Assembly (NCBI RefSeq): GCF_009688965.1
Contig: NZ_AP021875.1
Span: 2,542,001-2,606,000, forward strand
Length of the DNA stretch: 64,000 nt
From: Desulfosarcina widdelii
Lineage (GTDB): Bacteria; Desulfobacterota; Desulfobacteria; Desulfobacterales; Desulfosarcinaceae
Direction of reading: 5' to 3'
Position 1 is the first letter of the stretch. Each line of letters opens with the position of its first letter. Positions 26,549 through 36,110 of the stretch are shown in pieces. The notes below the pieces were generated by a model. It was not told where the DNA came from and searched no databases. It saw nothing but the letters and a program-made list of their open reading frames with translations. Both the position numbers and the translations under genes were made by a program.

Positions 26549-27712
26549 ATGATTCTGCATATCGACATGGATGCCTTCTTTGCCTCGGTGGAACAGCTCG
26601 ATCATCCCGAACTGAGAGGCAAACCGCTGGTCGTGGGCGGGGATTCCGGACGGGGTGTCGTAGCGGCGGCCAGCTACGAAGCCCGCCGCTACGGCATCCA
26701 CAGCGCCATGCCCATGTTCATGGCCAAACAGCGCTGTCCCCAGTTGGAGGTGGTTTCTTCGCGCAAAGGCCGCTACGGCGAGGTATCCCGGACCGTCATG
26801 GCCATTTTGAACCGCTATTCTCCGGTGGTGGAACAGGTTTCCATCGACGAAGCCTACCTGGATGCGTCAGGGTGCGGCCGCCTGCACGGCCCTCCCACCG
26901 TTATGGCAAGGGCCATAAAGGCCGACATCCGGGAATCGGTGTCACTGACCTGCTCTATTGGCGTGGCCCCGTTGAAGTTTCTGGCCAAAATCGCCTCGGA
27001 TATGAACAAACCCGACGGTCTGACCGTCATCGCTCCGGAATCCGTCCCCGAATTCATCGCTGGACTGCCAGTGGAAAAAGTGCCCGGCGTGGGCAAACAG
27101 GCCTTTCAGCAGCTCAAACGGATGGGAATTCTGACGCTGGGAGATGTGGAAACCCGAAAAGCTTCGTCGCTGGTGGAACGGTTGGGAAAATTCGGCTATC
27201 GGCTGGCGGACCTGGCCCATGGACGGGACGAAACCAGCGTCTGTCCCCATAGCCCGACCAAGTCCATATCCACGGAGAAAACCCTGTCCCGCGATACCCG
27301 CGACCGGGAGCAATTGATCCTGCACCTGTTGTCCCAGAGCGAGGAAGTAGGTCGCCAGCTCCGTCGCCAGGGCTTTTTGGCCCGCACGATCACCCTGAAG
27401 CTGAAAAACAGCGATTTTCGGCAGATCACCCGCAGTTCTACCCTGGATCGTCCCACCCACGCATCGGAAACCATTTATGAGGCGGCCCGCACCCTTTTGG
27501 TTCGCCAGACCATTGACCAGTCCATCCGGTTGATCGGTGTCGGGGCGTCGGCATTGATTGCCGATACCACACCGCAGCAGACATCTCTGTTCGCCGATAC
27601 CATGGTCCACAGCGATGATTGGGGAAAGGTGGACCAGGCCATAGACCGCATCACCGAACGCTTCGGCGCTTCGGCGGTGTGTCGGGGAAGCCTGGCGGAG
27701 ACGAAAGACTGA
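26549..27712 (+). CDS. dinB: DNA polymerase IV (Y-family)
   Basis: 387 residues. Translesion polymerase for damage tolerance. Catalytic carboxylates in 'ILHIDMDAFFASVEQ' (D7, D9) and 'QVSIDEAYLDASG' (D, E near 104-105). The 'GVVAAASYEARRYGIHSAMP' finger region, 'KVPGVGKQAFQQLKRMGI' helix-hairpin-helix and a C-terminal little-finger domain are present. No clear beta-clamp motif stands out beyond 'QQTSLF' (about residues 349-354), which fits the QxxLF type. No LexA box was recognised upstream. It converges on the broken regulator with 17 bases between. Confidence 0.95.
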   Translation: MILHIDMDAFFASVEQLDHPELRGKPLVVGGDSGRGVVAAASYEARRYGIHSAMPMFMAKQRCPQLEVVSSRKGRYGEVSRTVMAILNRYSPVVEQVSIDEAYLDASGCGRLHGPPTVMARAIKADIRESVSLTCSIGVAPLKFLAKIASDMNKPDGLTVIAPESVPEFIAGLPVEKVPGVGKQAFQQLKRMGILTLGDVETRKASSLVERLGKFGYRLADLAHGRDETSVCPHSPTKSISTEKTLSRDTRDREQLILHLLSQSEEVGRQLRRQGFLARTITLKLKNSDFRQITRSSTLDRPTHASETIYEAARTLLVRQTIDQSIRLIGVGASALIADTTPQQTSLFADTMVHSDDWGKVDQAIDRITERFGASAVCRGSLAETKD

Positions 27713-27729
27713 AGGCGCCGAGGACCGGA

Positions 27730-28920
27730 TCAATGCTCTGGTTGTACCGCGGTTTTCGCCTTTCTGCCGAAAGGGATGCCCAGTCTTCTCATCCGTGCCC
27801 GCAACGTCGAAGGGTGCTCCTCAAGCAATTCGGCCGCCCCGCCTTGGCCTTCGATCCGCCCCCCCGCATAGGCGAGCGCCTGCTGGATATGGGAAGCCAC
27901 CACCTGGGAAAGGGGATCGGGCCGTTGCGCCTTGCGTGATACGGAGCTTGCGGCGCACTCGATTTCGGACTCGAAGGGCTCGATGACCAACGGCCCCGTG
28001 TTGTGGAGGATCAAGGCCCTTTCGACGAGATTCTCCAGCTCCCGGACATTGCCGGGCCAGGGATAGTTCTCCAGCCAGTGCAGGGCGGTCCGGTCGATTT
28101 CGGTAATGGGGAGCTTGTTCATGGCCAGCGATTTGATTTTTACGAAATGGCGCAAAAGCGGCTCAGTGTCCTGCCTGCGCTCGCGCAGCGGCGGGATGCG
28201 GATGGGAAAACCCGGATCCTGAAATACAGGTCCCGGCGAAAGCGGCCCTCTTTGACCAGGGCTTCCAGATTGCGATGGGTGGCGGCGACGATGCGGGGAT
28301 TGACGGCAACCGGATGGCTTCCGCCCACACGATTGATCTCCTGCTCCTGAAGCACCCTCAACAGCCGCACCTGGATCTCGTTGGAAAGCTCGCCGATCTC
28401 GTCCAGAAACAGGGTGCCGCCGTGGGCGCGCTCGAAATACCCCTTGTGCCTGTTGATCGCGCCGGTAAAAGCGCCTTTTTAATGGCCGAACAACTCGGAG
28501 TCCGCCAACGTGGGCGATAGCGAACCGCAATTGACGGAGACGAAAGGCATGCGGTTTCTCCTGGATCCGGCGTGAATGGCACGGGCGATCAGTTCCTTGC
28601 CGGTTCCAGTTTCGCCCAAGAGCAGGACCGGGTTATCCAGGGCGGCCGTTCGATCGACCTGTTCGATGACCGGCTTCAGCCCCAGGTCCCCTCCCACAAC
28701 CGGCCGGATCGTTGCTCTGGATAATTCGTTTTTCAGCATCCGGTTGTCTTCGGCCAGAAGGTCCCGCATCCGCTGGAGTTCTTTGAAGCGCATGCCGTTC
28801 ATGAGGGCCAGGGCCAGCGGTTCGTTCAAGGCCGTCAACAGGTCCACCTGTTCCTGGTTGTAGCTGTGGTGCCGGTAATTGGCCACCCTGACAATCCCCG
28901 TCAGCCGCCCGAGGTCCTAG
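27730..28920 (-). pseudogene. Decayed sigma-54-dependent Fis-family activator
   Basis: Read in order on the minus strand, the sequence gives the end of a GAF domain ('LTGIVRVANYRHHSYNQEQ'), AAA+ Walker A 'GETGTGKE', then 'SELFGH' followed by an in-frame TAA at 28479-28481 where the family has Glu. After 'KGAFTGA', the Walker B region and '[12 protein letters not shown]' one base is missing from the GGG at 28204-28206, shifting the frame. The remainder '[17 protein letters not shown]', '[18 protein letters not shown]' and a Fis helix-turn-helix is otherwise intact. The N-terminus is lost at about 28920, where an aminotransferase remnant abuts. Three independent lesions mean it is dead. Confidence 0.88.
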
Positions 28921-29261
28921 CCAAGGCCCTGGAAGCCGCCGCGCTCGAAACGGACCAGGGCAACTTCGTCCTGCTTTCCCGGGAAAAGGCGATGTTGGCC
29001 GAAAAGCTGGCCGGTTTCATGCCCGACCACCTGGGCTGCTGCTACTTTAGCGTGGTGCGAGGAGAAGCCATGGAGGCCGCCTGCAAGCTGGCCCGTGGAG
29101 TGACCGGCAGGCCGAACCTGGTGTCCGTGGAGGGCGCCTGGCACGGAGATACCGGGTTCGCCCTGAGCCTTTCGCAGCACGCCCAGAAGCATCTGTTCGA
29201 ACCGTTGATCCCCGCGGTGGATGCGATTCGGTTCGACGACCGCGCCGCTGAACAGCTTTAG
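28909..29261 (+). pseudogene. Class III aminotransferase fragment
   Basis: About 115 codons resembling the early-middle part of ornithine/acetylornithine-type aminotransferases: 'PPEVLAKALEAAALETDQGN' , 'FSVVRGEAMEAACKLARGVT', 'GRPNLVSVEGAWHGDTGF' and 'ALSLS'. The family's 'SGSEANEAA' PLP-phosphate loop has decayed to 'VVRGEAMEAA', the catalytic Lys region is absent, and the frame ends at 29261. It begins where the regulator pseudogene is cut, so the two are probably joined by a deletion. Confidence 0.7.
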
Positions 29262-29460
29262 AAAGGATCTTAACTGGCAGACCATATAAAGATTCGGCAG
29301 ACTTGGCTGAAAGGCAAACGGCTTTTTCCCCGGCAGGTTGCTTCTGCGTGAGCCGGACGCAAGTTCGCCGGATTCTTTTCTACTGTCGGAATGCTATCGT
29401 TTTACACCAAAAAGAATAGCGTTCCGGGATGGGGGAGCGTTTCTTGTGGTACGACTGGAC

Positions 29461-29688
29461 TCAGAAAGGAATGACCCTCTCATCTCCATCCAAATCCTCG
29501 TCATCATCGTCAAGATCAAAGGGCATCATTTCGCCTGCAAGATCAAAAAAGACACCCAAGGACTCAGAGATATTTTTTACAATTCGGCTATGCGTTTCCT
29601 TTTCATCAAGATCTTTTGCTTTCGACATTGCCTTCAAGGAAACGGTTAGTTCTTTTGATAAACCTTCCATTATTTTCTCAAGATCCAT
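29461..29688 (-). CDS. Small acidic hypothetical protein (75 aa)
   Basis: An excellent AAGGAGG ribosome site 4 bases before the ATG supports this gene. The product is an amphipathic helix-rich N-terminus ('MDLEKIMEGLSKELTVSLKA') with heptad character, then an unusual acidic stretch 'FDLDDDDEDLDGDERVIPF'. No family recognised. It stands alone between the aminotransferase remnant and the MATE gene, in a region of lower GC than its neighbours. Confidence 0.68.
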   Translation of the reverse strand: MDLEKIMEGLSKELTVSLKAMSKAKDLDEKETHSRIVKNISESLGVFFDLAGEMMPFDLDDDDEDLDGDERVIPF

Positions 29689-29818
29689 CGGGCCTCCTTT
29701 TCATCTGTTACGGCGAACAGCGATAATGTTGGGGATATATTCCATTCGAAACGCTCTGTCCAACCAATACAATTCTTCAGCGGAAATCAAGAAAATACAA
29801 AGCCGATGCCCGATGCAT

Positions 29819-31162
29819 TCAAATCACCCGAATCCGCTTCCACTTCCCCTGCCTGAATCGCCAGAACGACACCGCAAACAGCGATAAGACGTAGAGGGTC
29901 AGCGTGATCCAACAGGCAACGAGGCCCATGTGCAGATAGGCGATGATGACGGTCAGCGGCACAATCATCACCAGAAGGGTCGTCACCCCAACGCTCCACA
30001 TGATGAAACCGGTGTCGCCGGCGCCTTTCAGGACACCGAGGAAGGTGAAATAAAGGGCGTCAAAGACGATGAAAAGTGCCATGATGCGCAGCACGACCGT
30101 GCCTTGTTCCAGCAGTTGCCCTTGTTCTGGGGACAGGAAAAGCCCCAGCACCGGCCCGGGAGCGAAAAGAAACACCGCAACCAGGCAGGCGATATAGGCC
30201 ATGAGCACGATAACGGTCTGCCGGGTGAAATCAAGGGCGCTCTGCACATCGTCCCGACCCAGGGATTGGCCGACCAGGGTGGACAGCCCAAGCGAAAAGC
30301 CCACGGCGGGCATGAAGGCGACGGACTCCAGGGAAAAGGCGATATTGCTGACGGCCAGTTCTACCTTACCCAGACGCCCGACGGCAAAAATGAAAAAAGC
30401 AAACGAAAACACATCCATGGTGAACTGCAGCGATGCCGGTGCACCTTTTCTCAAAATACGTCCCAAAAGCTCCCTGTCCATCCGGCGGCTGCTCAGCAAA
30501 TGGTACTGTCGATCATTGGTTTTGTTGAAGATCATCCAGGCATAGAGAAGCGTGATCAGGGTCCAGGCGCTGACCGTGGCGATCCCGGCGCCGCGGATGC
30601 CCATTTCCGGAAACATGCCGACTCCGTTGATCAAGGCGTAATCCAAAGGGATGTTGAAAAGCATCCCGATGATAGTGATGATCATCACCGGGCGGGTCCT
30701 GCCACGTCCCGAAAAAAAGCAGGAAAGGACAATGCCGGCCACGTGGATGCTGCCGCCCAGGCAAAGAATACGGAAATACTGGCGTTCCAGAAGTTGAACT
30801 TCGGGCGCGTGGCCGCCCAGACGGAAAAGCGGTCCGGCAAAAAAGGAAATGCATGCCAGCAAAACAGCCGACAGCAGGGCAACATAGAGACCTTGCCAGA
30901 TGCAGGGACCGATGCGATGGTGGGCACCGGCGCCGGTGTACTGGGCGATGAAAATATTCAAATAACCAGTGATGCCGGTAAAAATGGTCAGAATGAGGAA
31001 CGAGGCCACCCCGGCCGGCGTGGCCGCGGCAATGGCGTCTATATCGTAGTTGGCCAGAAAGACCCGGTCGGTGAATTCCATGACCGTGACGGCCGCCATG
31101 GATAGTACCAGCGGAAGACTGACGGAGAACAGTTGCCGATAACGATTAAGGTGCTGGCGCAT
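29819..31162 (-). CDS. MATE-family multidrug/Na+ antiporter
   Basis: 447 residues with 12 predicted membrane segments and the two-fold MatE layout. N-terminal half starts 'FSVSLPLVLSMAAVTVMEFTD', with 'GVASFLILTIFTGITGYLNIFIAQYTGAG' region. The second half contains 'EFTD'-equivalent 'SVAFMPAVGFSLGLSTLVGQSLG', typical of the family. Such carriers export cationic drugs or metabolites using H+ or Na+ gradients. The substrate is unknown. Transcribed away from the isochorismatase gene, with repeat E in between. Confidence 0.9.
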   Translation of the reverse strand: MRQHLNRYRQLFSVSLPLVLSMAAVTVMEFTDRVFLANYDIDAIAAATPAGVASFLILTIFTGITGYLNIFIAQYTGAGAHHRIGPCIWQGLYVALLSAVLLACISFFAGPLFRLGGHAPEVQLLERQYFRILCLGGSIHVAGIVLSCFFSGRGRTRPVMIITIIGMLFNIPLDYALINGVGMFPEMGIRGAGIATVSAWTLITLLYAWMIFNKTNDRQYHLLSSRRMDRELLGRILRKGAPASLQFTMDVFSFAFFIFAVGRLGKVELAVSNIAFSLESVAFMPAVGFSLGLSTLVGQSLGRDDVQSALDFTRQTVIVLMAYIACLVAVFLFAPGPVLGLFLSPEQGQLLEQGTVVLRIMALFIVFDALYFTFLGVLKGAGDTGFIMWSVGVTTLLVMIVPLTVIIAYLHMGLVACWITLTLYVLSLFAVSFWRFRQGKWKRIRVI

Positions 31163-31351
31163 GGCGGTTCCTTATGAGAAGGGCTTCTTTTCGGTTTTGG
31201 ATAGACTTTCCCTGATGAAGCTGCCAGCATTAAACCATTCTCATCATGATTGCAAATGCCTGACGCCGAGACGTCAAGGCAACCGAATTGTGAATTGCGG
31301 CTTTTTTGCCGTCAAAAAGCTAAAAATGCATATAGTCAATAATGATGAAAC
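31163..31351. other. Intergenic region between divergent genes
   Basis: Together with repeat E this makes 358 bases between the MATE and isochorismatase starts. It is AT-rich around 31300-31350. No clear promoter hexamers were identified. Confidence 0.4.
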
Positions 31352-31491
31352 CGTAAAAGTTCGAAGTTCTCATCATTTCGTCATTCCGGCGCAGGCCGGC
31401 GCACGTAGTGAAGCTTTAGCGCTATCCAGTCTTTTCAATACCTTCTGGATGCCGGATCAAGTCCGGCATGACGAGTCTGGCACCTTTTACG
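31352..31491. repeat. Dispersed palindromic repeat, family E
   Basis: Outer arms CGTAAAAG (31352-31359) and CTTTTACG (31484-31491) enclose an inner palindrome that starts 'CGTCATTCCGGCGCAGGCCG' (31379) and ends 'GTCCGGCATGACG' (31473). The inner type resembles the widespread 'GTCATTCCGG' intergenic repeats. Unlike the other families it lies in a divergent promoter region, ending 29 bases before the next start codon. Confidence 0.65.
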
Positions 31492-31520
31492 AGACTGCCA
31501 ATAATAAAAAGGAGATATAA

Positions 31521-32078
31521 ATGCAACGTTCCGGATACATCGCTACCCGTAAAGACAGCCTTCTTCTGATTGTCGATATCCAAAAAGCGATGCTGAAAGC
31601 GATCGGATCCTGGAAGGATGTCGCCGGCAAAACAAAACAGCTTATCCTGGCTTCAAATGCCCTCAACATTCCAATTTTATTGACGGAGCAATACAGGAAA
31701 GGGCTCGGCGAAACGCTCCCGGACCTGATGCAGGAAATCGATACACCACAGGTGTTTCACAAGGAGCATTTCAGTGCCTGCCTTGAAAGTGAATTCATAC
31801 CAACCGTTCAGTCATTCAATCGCAAGAAAATCGTAGTGGTCGGAATGGAAACGCATGTGTGCGTACTGCAAACCTGTCTGGATCTTATCAAGAATGGTTT
31901 TCAGGTTCATCTGGTAGCCGATGCCGTTGCGTCCCGTGTGAACGAAAATCGAAACATCGCCATCGATATAATGAGGCAGGCCGGCGCCGTGATTGCCTCA
32001 ACTGAAATCGTCATTTTTCAGTGGGCCTTGCGTGCAAACACCGACGATTTCCGGAAGATTCTACCGATCGTCAAATAG
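31521..32078 (+). CDS. Isochorismatase-family cysteine hydrolase
   Basis: 185 residues, ribosome site AAGGAG 7 bases before ATG. The catalytic Asp is in 'LLLIVDIQKAML', the nucleophilic Cys in 'GMETHVCVLQTCLDL' (near residue 112), with the cis-peptide/oxyanion region 'VVGMETHVC'. The closest style is YcaC-like hydrolases of unknown substrate. 'FHKEHFSACLES' holds the likely catalytic Lys. It stands alone, divergent from MATE and convergent with the transglutaminase gene. Confidence 0.88.
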   Translation: MQRSGYIATRKDSLLLIVDIQKAMLKAIGSWKDVAGKTKQLILASNALNIPILLTEQYRKGLGETLPDLMQEIDTPQVFHKEHFSACLESEFIPTVQSFNRKKIVVVGMETHVCVLQTCLDLIKNGFQVHLVADAVASRVNENRNIAIDIMRQAGAVIASTEIVIFQWALRANTDDFRKILPIVK

Positions 32079-32094
32079 GCAGGATAAAAAAAGT

Positions 32095-32112
32095 AAAGAA
32101 CGTTCTTTTTTT
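32095..32112 (+). terminator. AT-rich palindrome plus T-run after the isochorismatase gene
   Basis: AAAGAACGTTCTTT followed by four more T residues, 17 bases after the stop. The stem is short and AT-rich, so termination would be weak. Confidence 0.35.
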
Positions 32113-32241
32113 CATTTTCTGTTGGACCATTTTACAGAGTCCTTAACTGCACGGATTGCGCTGACCCAAATGGTTTCGTTTGATATCCCGATGGATAGCG
32201 TTTTTACCCCGAACCTGCCAATATCCTCATCCCATTTCTCC

Positions 32242-34221
32242 TCACTCTCCATCCGCCCGCTTTCCTCCGACATCGGTCCTCCTACCCGGCCGAAATCGCC
32301 TTACCCGCCGACGGAATTGCTGCAACGAAGAGTCCTCGGCTTCACGCCCGTATCGCAGGTCAATATACAGGCCGGCTATCTTCTCCACATCCTGTTTCAG
32401 GTCCGGAGCCTTTCCCGATACCCAGGCGGCATACGCCAGCGGTCCCTGGTGCGGGGCTTTGGGCAGGCCAACCCGTGCCGTCTTTTTGAGAAAGCGGGAA
32501 TAGATTTTCAGCGCCTTGTCTTCGGAGGACGGTTTGCGTGTACGCCGGCCCAAACGGCCGGCAAAAATGCAAACAGCGATGAACAGGGCCGGCAAAACCA
32601 TGACCACGATCCAGCCGCCCTGCCGACCAAGAGATATTCCCAGCCGTTTCATGAGGGCCAACTGATCTTCGGCGGAAAACCCCATGAACCACATATTCCA
32701 GCGGATGTTCACCGCTTCCCAGGTCATTTCCAGCATGTCGATCCAGTTGGTTTGCCACCAACGCTTGCCGAGCCCAAAGGAGCCTTCCAAACTCCCTTGC
32801 GCCAGGGCACGTTCCAACCCTTGATCGATGCGTTCGGGAGCCACGGCGAAGGTCGGATCCACGCGCACCCACCCTTTTCCCGGCAGCCATACCTCGCACC
32901 AGACATGGGCATCGGACTGGCGCACGGTAAAAAAGCCTCCCAGTGCATTCCATCGTCCGCCCTGGTAGCCGCCCACGATCCTCGCCGGCACGCCGGCAGC
33001 CCGCATCAAAACGGCATAACCGGCCGCAAAATGCTCGCAGAACCCCTTGCGGCTGGAGAATAAGAAATCGTCGATGGCATCCGGCCCCAACCGGTCCGGC
33101 CGCAGGGTATAGGCGAAACCGTTTTCCCTGAGAAAAGCCAGGCCGGCGTCCACAATTTCCACGGGTGCGGTGTATTCTCGGACCCACCGTTTGCCTAACG
33201 CAAGGGTCAGGGGATTTTTCCCGTCGGGCAGATCAAGGGTGGTTGGATCGGGAAGTCCGGCCGGCGCCTGCCGATAATCCAGAAACGAGGCGGCGCCATA
33301 GCTGAATCGTTGGCGGACTGGGCGGCGGGTGACCAGCGTGTGGTCTTCCATGATGGTGGCCACGGGATTGGCCGTCACCGGCAGGTCCAGGGCAAACAGG
33401 TGCCGATAGCCGTGGGGCTCGAGAATCACCGTATAGCGGGCCAGGTCTTCACCGGCGATACTGTTTTGGCGCTTTTTGGTATTGCGGGCCGGCTGCCAGG
33501 TCCGACCGTCGAACCGCTGAAAAACGATGCCCCGCCAATACAACCGGTTGACGTCGGGAACCGCCGAATCGAAGGAGACCGAAAAAGCCGGCTCGTCATC
33601 CAGTGCCAACCGGCTGACGTCACCGATGCGCATGATCCCGGAAAATCCCGAACGGCCCTGCCGGGCCCACGGAGCGCCCCAGAAGCTGCCCGACAGCCTT
33701 GGAAACAGCAGGAAGAGCATGGCCATCAGCGGGATCGCCACCAATATCAGGCGGCCGGACAACCGCAACTGCCTGCCCAGGGCCCCATCGGGTTCGTTGA
33801 CATGAACTAGCACGCCGGTGGTCACCCATACGGAAACGAACAGGTAGAGGGTCATGGATAGGTTTTCAAAGACGAACAGGCTGGTAATGGTCAGAAAATA
33901 AGCCAGAAAGACGGTAATCATGCTGTCCCGCCGGCTGGCGACCTCCAGCGGCTTGATGCCGGCCATGACGGCCAGAAGGGCGATGAAGTCGCCTCCGTCG
34001 AACCGCAGCCCGGCAGAGACCAGCACAGCGGACAGGCCGACCATGAATATAACGATGCGCATCACTCTGGAGACCGGCGGCCGGTTGCGTCTTTCCCGGA
34101 TCAGCACATAGGCCCAGGCAAACACGCACCAGAGAACCGCCCATGCAGGCAGTTGGAGCACCAGGGGCGCCATGGCCACGGCCAAGGCGAGGGTCAGCGG
34201 GCCAAAGGGCTGTTTCGACAT
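32242..34221 (-). CDS. TgpA-type membrane transglutaminase-like protein (DUF3488)
   Basis: 659 residues. N-terminal membrane domain of five or six helices (to about residue 180), an exported transglutaminase core with the Cys-His-Asp triad in 'KGFCEHFAAGYAVLMRAAGV' (Cys near 394), 'SDAHVWCEVWLPGKGWVRVD' (His and Asp), then one membrane helix 'IVVMVLPALFIAVCIFAG' and a DUF4129-like cytoplasmic tail. In Pseudomonas, TgpA is needed for viability. It starts 3 bases after the DUF58 gene and is the third gene of a MoxR-DUF58-TgpA operon, a widespread trio thought to work on cell-envelope proteins. Confidence 0.9.
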   Translation of the reverse strand: MSKQPFGPLTLALAVAMAPLVLQLPAWAVLWCVFAWAYVLIRERRNRPPVSRVMRIVIFMVGLSAVLVSAGLRFDGGDFIALLAVMAGIKPLEVASRRDSMITVFLAYFLTITSLFVFENLSMTLYLFVSVWVTTGVLVHVNEPDGALGRQLRLSGRLILVAIPLMAMLFLLFPRLSGSFWGAPWARQGRSGFSGIMRIGDVSRLALDDEPAFSVSFDSAVPDVNRLYWRGIVFQRFDGRTWQPARNTKKRQNSIAGEDLARYTVILEPHGYRHLFALDLPVTANPVATIMEDHTLVTRRPVRQRFSYGAASFLDYRQAPAGLPDPTTLDLPDGKNPLTLALGKRWVREYTAPVEIVDAGLAFLRENGFAYTLRPDRLGPDAIDDFLFSSRKGFCEHFAAGYAVLMRAAGVPARIVGGYQGGRWNALGGFFTVRQSDAHVWCEVWLPGKGWVRVDPTFAVAPERIDQGLERALAQGSLEGSFGLGKRWWQTNWIDMLEMTWEAVNIRWNMWFMGFSAEDQLALMKRLGISLGRQGGWIVVMVLPALFIAVCIFAGRLGRRTRKPSSEDKALKIYSRFLKKTARVGLPKAPHQGPLAYAAWVSGKAPDLKQDVEKIAGLYIDLRYGREAEDSSLQQFRRRVRRFRPGRRTDVGGKRADGE

Positions 34222-34224
34222 GGG

Positions 34225-35169
34225 TCACCCCTTCCCATACAGGGCCAAGGCGCGCAGACACCGGTCCCGGTGGACCCGGCCCCTTCCGGCGGCAATTTCG
34301 GTCTGCCCGGAAAGCTTAATACCCACCCGGCAGCGCTGGCGGTGTCCCTCCAGTACGTGATAGCAGAGGATGGAGAGTTTGCGTTCGATATCGCCCCCCC
34401 GGATCGCATTTAAATCCAGCATCCAATCGGCACCAGCCAGGCCATCGAAGGTTTTGACGTGCAGCCCCTGCCCCCGCGAATAGGCTTGCCAGTGGATGCG
34501 CCCCGGCGGGTCGCCGGCCTGGTAGTTCCGCAGGCCCTGAAAGTCATCGACGCCCGCCGCAGGAAGGGCCTCCCCTTCGCCGTAAATCGATGCAGTGCTG
34601 GCTATCGTCAGCGCCGCGAAAACCGGTTTGGGGTAGACCAGGCACTCCAGATCGGTTTCGATGCGCGACCAGGCCCGAAACAAGCCGGTGGGATATTCGG
34701 AAACGATGCGCAGCCGCCCGGGTTTCAACACTCCCCGGCGCACGGTGGGCACGGGCACCGATACCTGCGTCCGCCTTCCGGGTTCGGCATCCTGCGCAAC
34801 GGTTTCCCGGGTGTTGAAATACCAGCGCAGGCCCTTGCGCTGCCGCCCGGCGGCGTCGATGGTGATGTCGATCATCGCCGGCTCTCCGGCAAAGGCGGGC
34901 GCGGCCGTTGCCGCAATCAGGCGCAAGCCGTGAAGCATGCCGTAGGTGTGCATCATGGCCGTGAGCATTACGCTGCCCAGCAGAAAGGTCAGCAGAAAAC
35001 CGAGGTTGTTGTTGTAGTTGATGGACCCGACCAGCATGGCGCCCAGAACTGCCAGGAAAAGCATCCCGTAGCCGGTGGGCAGGATATAGATGTTGCGCAG
35101 ACCCAGGGAGACCGGAAGGGTATGGACGCCCACCAGCCGATAAAAAGTGCGGGCAATGGCATGGGTCAT
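34225..35169 (-). CDS. DUF58-domain membrane protein
   Basis: About 314 residues from ATG 35169, whose ATGA overlaps the MoxR stop codon. Two membrane helices ('ILPTGYGMLFLAVLGAMLVG' and 'LLTFLLGSVMLTAMMHTYG' regions), a beta-sandwich, and the DUF58 signature 'GVDDFQGLRNYQAGDPPGRI' followed by 'HWQAYSRGQGLHVKTFDG'. The partner of MoxR ATPases in many bacteria. The frame stays open upstream of the start, but that sequence is the antisense-like shadow of moxR, not part of the protein. Confidence 0.9.
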   Translation of the reverse strand: MTHAIARTFYRLVGVHTLPVSLGLRNIYILPTGYGMLFLAVLGAMLVGSINYNNNLGFLLTFLLGSVMLTAMMHTYGMLHGLRLIAATAAPAFAGEPAMIDITIDAAGRQRKGLRWYFNTRETVAQDAEPGRRTQVSVPVPTVRRGVLKPGRLRIVSEYPTGLFRAWSRIETDLECLVYPKPVFAALTIASTASIYGEGEALPAAGVDDFQGLRNYQAGDPPGRIHWQAYSRGQGLHVKTFDGLAGADWMLDLNAIRGGDIERKLSILCYHVLEGHRQRCRVGIKLSGQTEIAAGRGRVHRDRCLRALALYGKG

Positions 35170-36110
35170 GAAACCGGTACCTGCTGAAAAAGGGTGTTGA
35201 GCCGTCGGGCCGGAATCTCCGTCAGGTCGTCGCGGGATCGAAGGCGGTGGCCCACCACCGGGATCAGAACGGCCTGGAGGTCTTCGGGCAGCGTATAATC
35301 CCTGCCGCTGATGAACGCCCAGGATTTGGCGGCGTGCATGAGCGCCAGACCCGCCCGCGGCGAAAGCCCCATGTGAAAGTGGGTGCCCGAACGGGTAAAG
35401 GCCAACAGATCCTGTAGATAGTCCAGAAAGGCATCGGATACGTGAATTGCATCGACCTGTTTCTGAAGGGCCAGCACGTCCTTCGGGGTCAGGCACTGCC
35501 GGGTTTCGGCCAGGGCCTGGCGTTTGGCCGGATCGCCGACCAGCAGTTCGCGCTCGGCCGCGCGGTCCGGATAGCCCAGTTCGATGCGCATGAGAAAACG
35601 GTCCAGCTGGGACTCGGGGAGGGGAAAGGTTCCGGAAAGCTCCATGGGATTCTGGGTGGCAATAACGAAAAAAGGATCGGACAGCCGGCGGGTTTCCCCG
35701 TCGCTGGTCACCTGTCCCTCCTCCATGGCTTCCAGCAGGGCGCTCTGGGTTTTGGGCGTGGCGCGGTTGATTTCGTCGGCCAGCAGCACCTGGGTGAATA
35801 CCGGCCCCGGATGAAAAACGAATCCGCCCGTGTTGCGGTCGAAAACCGAGCTTCCCAGGATGTCGCCAGGCAGCATGTCGCTGGTGAACTGAACTCTTCT
35901 GAACTCCAGGCCCATGCAACGGGCAAGTACCTTGGCCAGGGTGGTCTTGCCGATCCCCGGAATATCTTCGATGAGCAGATGCCCGCCGGCAAACAGGCAG
36001 GTCAGCGCCATTTTGATCTGCTCCTGCTTGCCCAGCACCGTGTGGCCGATCTGGTCGACGATATCGTTCAACTGCGTCTGCATGTCCATATGATGAGCAC
36101 CTGTTTGCAT
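35166..36110 (-). CDS. MoxR-family AAA+ ATPase
   Basis: 314 residues: Walker A 'EDIPGIGKTTLAKVLA', Walker B 'LLADEINRATPKTQSALLEA', sensor 1 'FVIATQNPMELSGTFPLPES' and arginine finger region. MoxR proteins act as chaperones for maturation of partner complexes, often with DUF58/VWA proteins as encoded next. The start may be 36110 or the in-frame ATG at 36089, which has a better AGGTG site. First gene of the trio; the AT-rich gene-poor region lies upstream. Confidence 0.92.
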   Translation of the reverse strand: MQTGAHHMDMQTQLNDIVDQIGHTVLGKQEQIKMALTCLFAGGHLLIEDIPGIGKTTLAKVLARCMGLEFRRVQFTSDMLPGDILGSSVFDRNTGGFVFHPGPVFTQVLLADEINRATPKTQSALLEAMEEGQVTSDGETRRLSDPFFVIATQNPMELSGTFPLPESQLDRFLMRIELGYPDRAAERELLVGDPAKRQALAETRQCLTPKDVLALQKQVDAIHVSDAFLDYLQDLLAFTRSGTHFHMGLSPRAGLALMHAAKSWAFISGRDYTLPEDLQAVLIPVVGHRLRSRDDLTEIPARRLNTLFQQVPVS

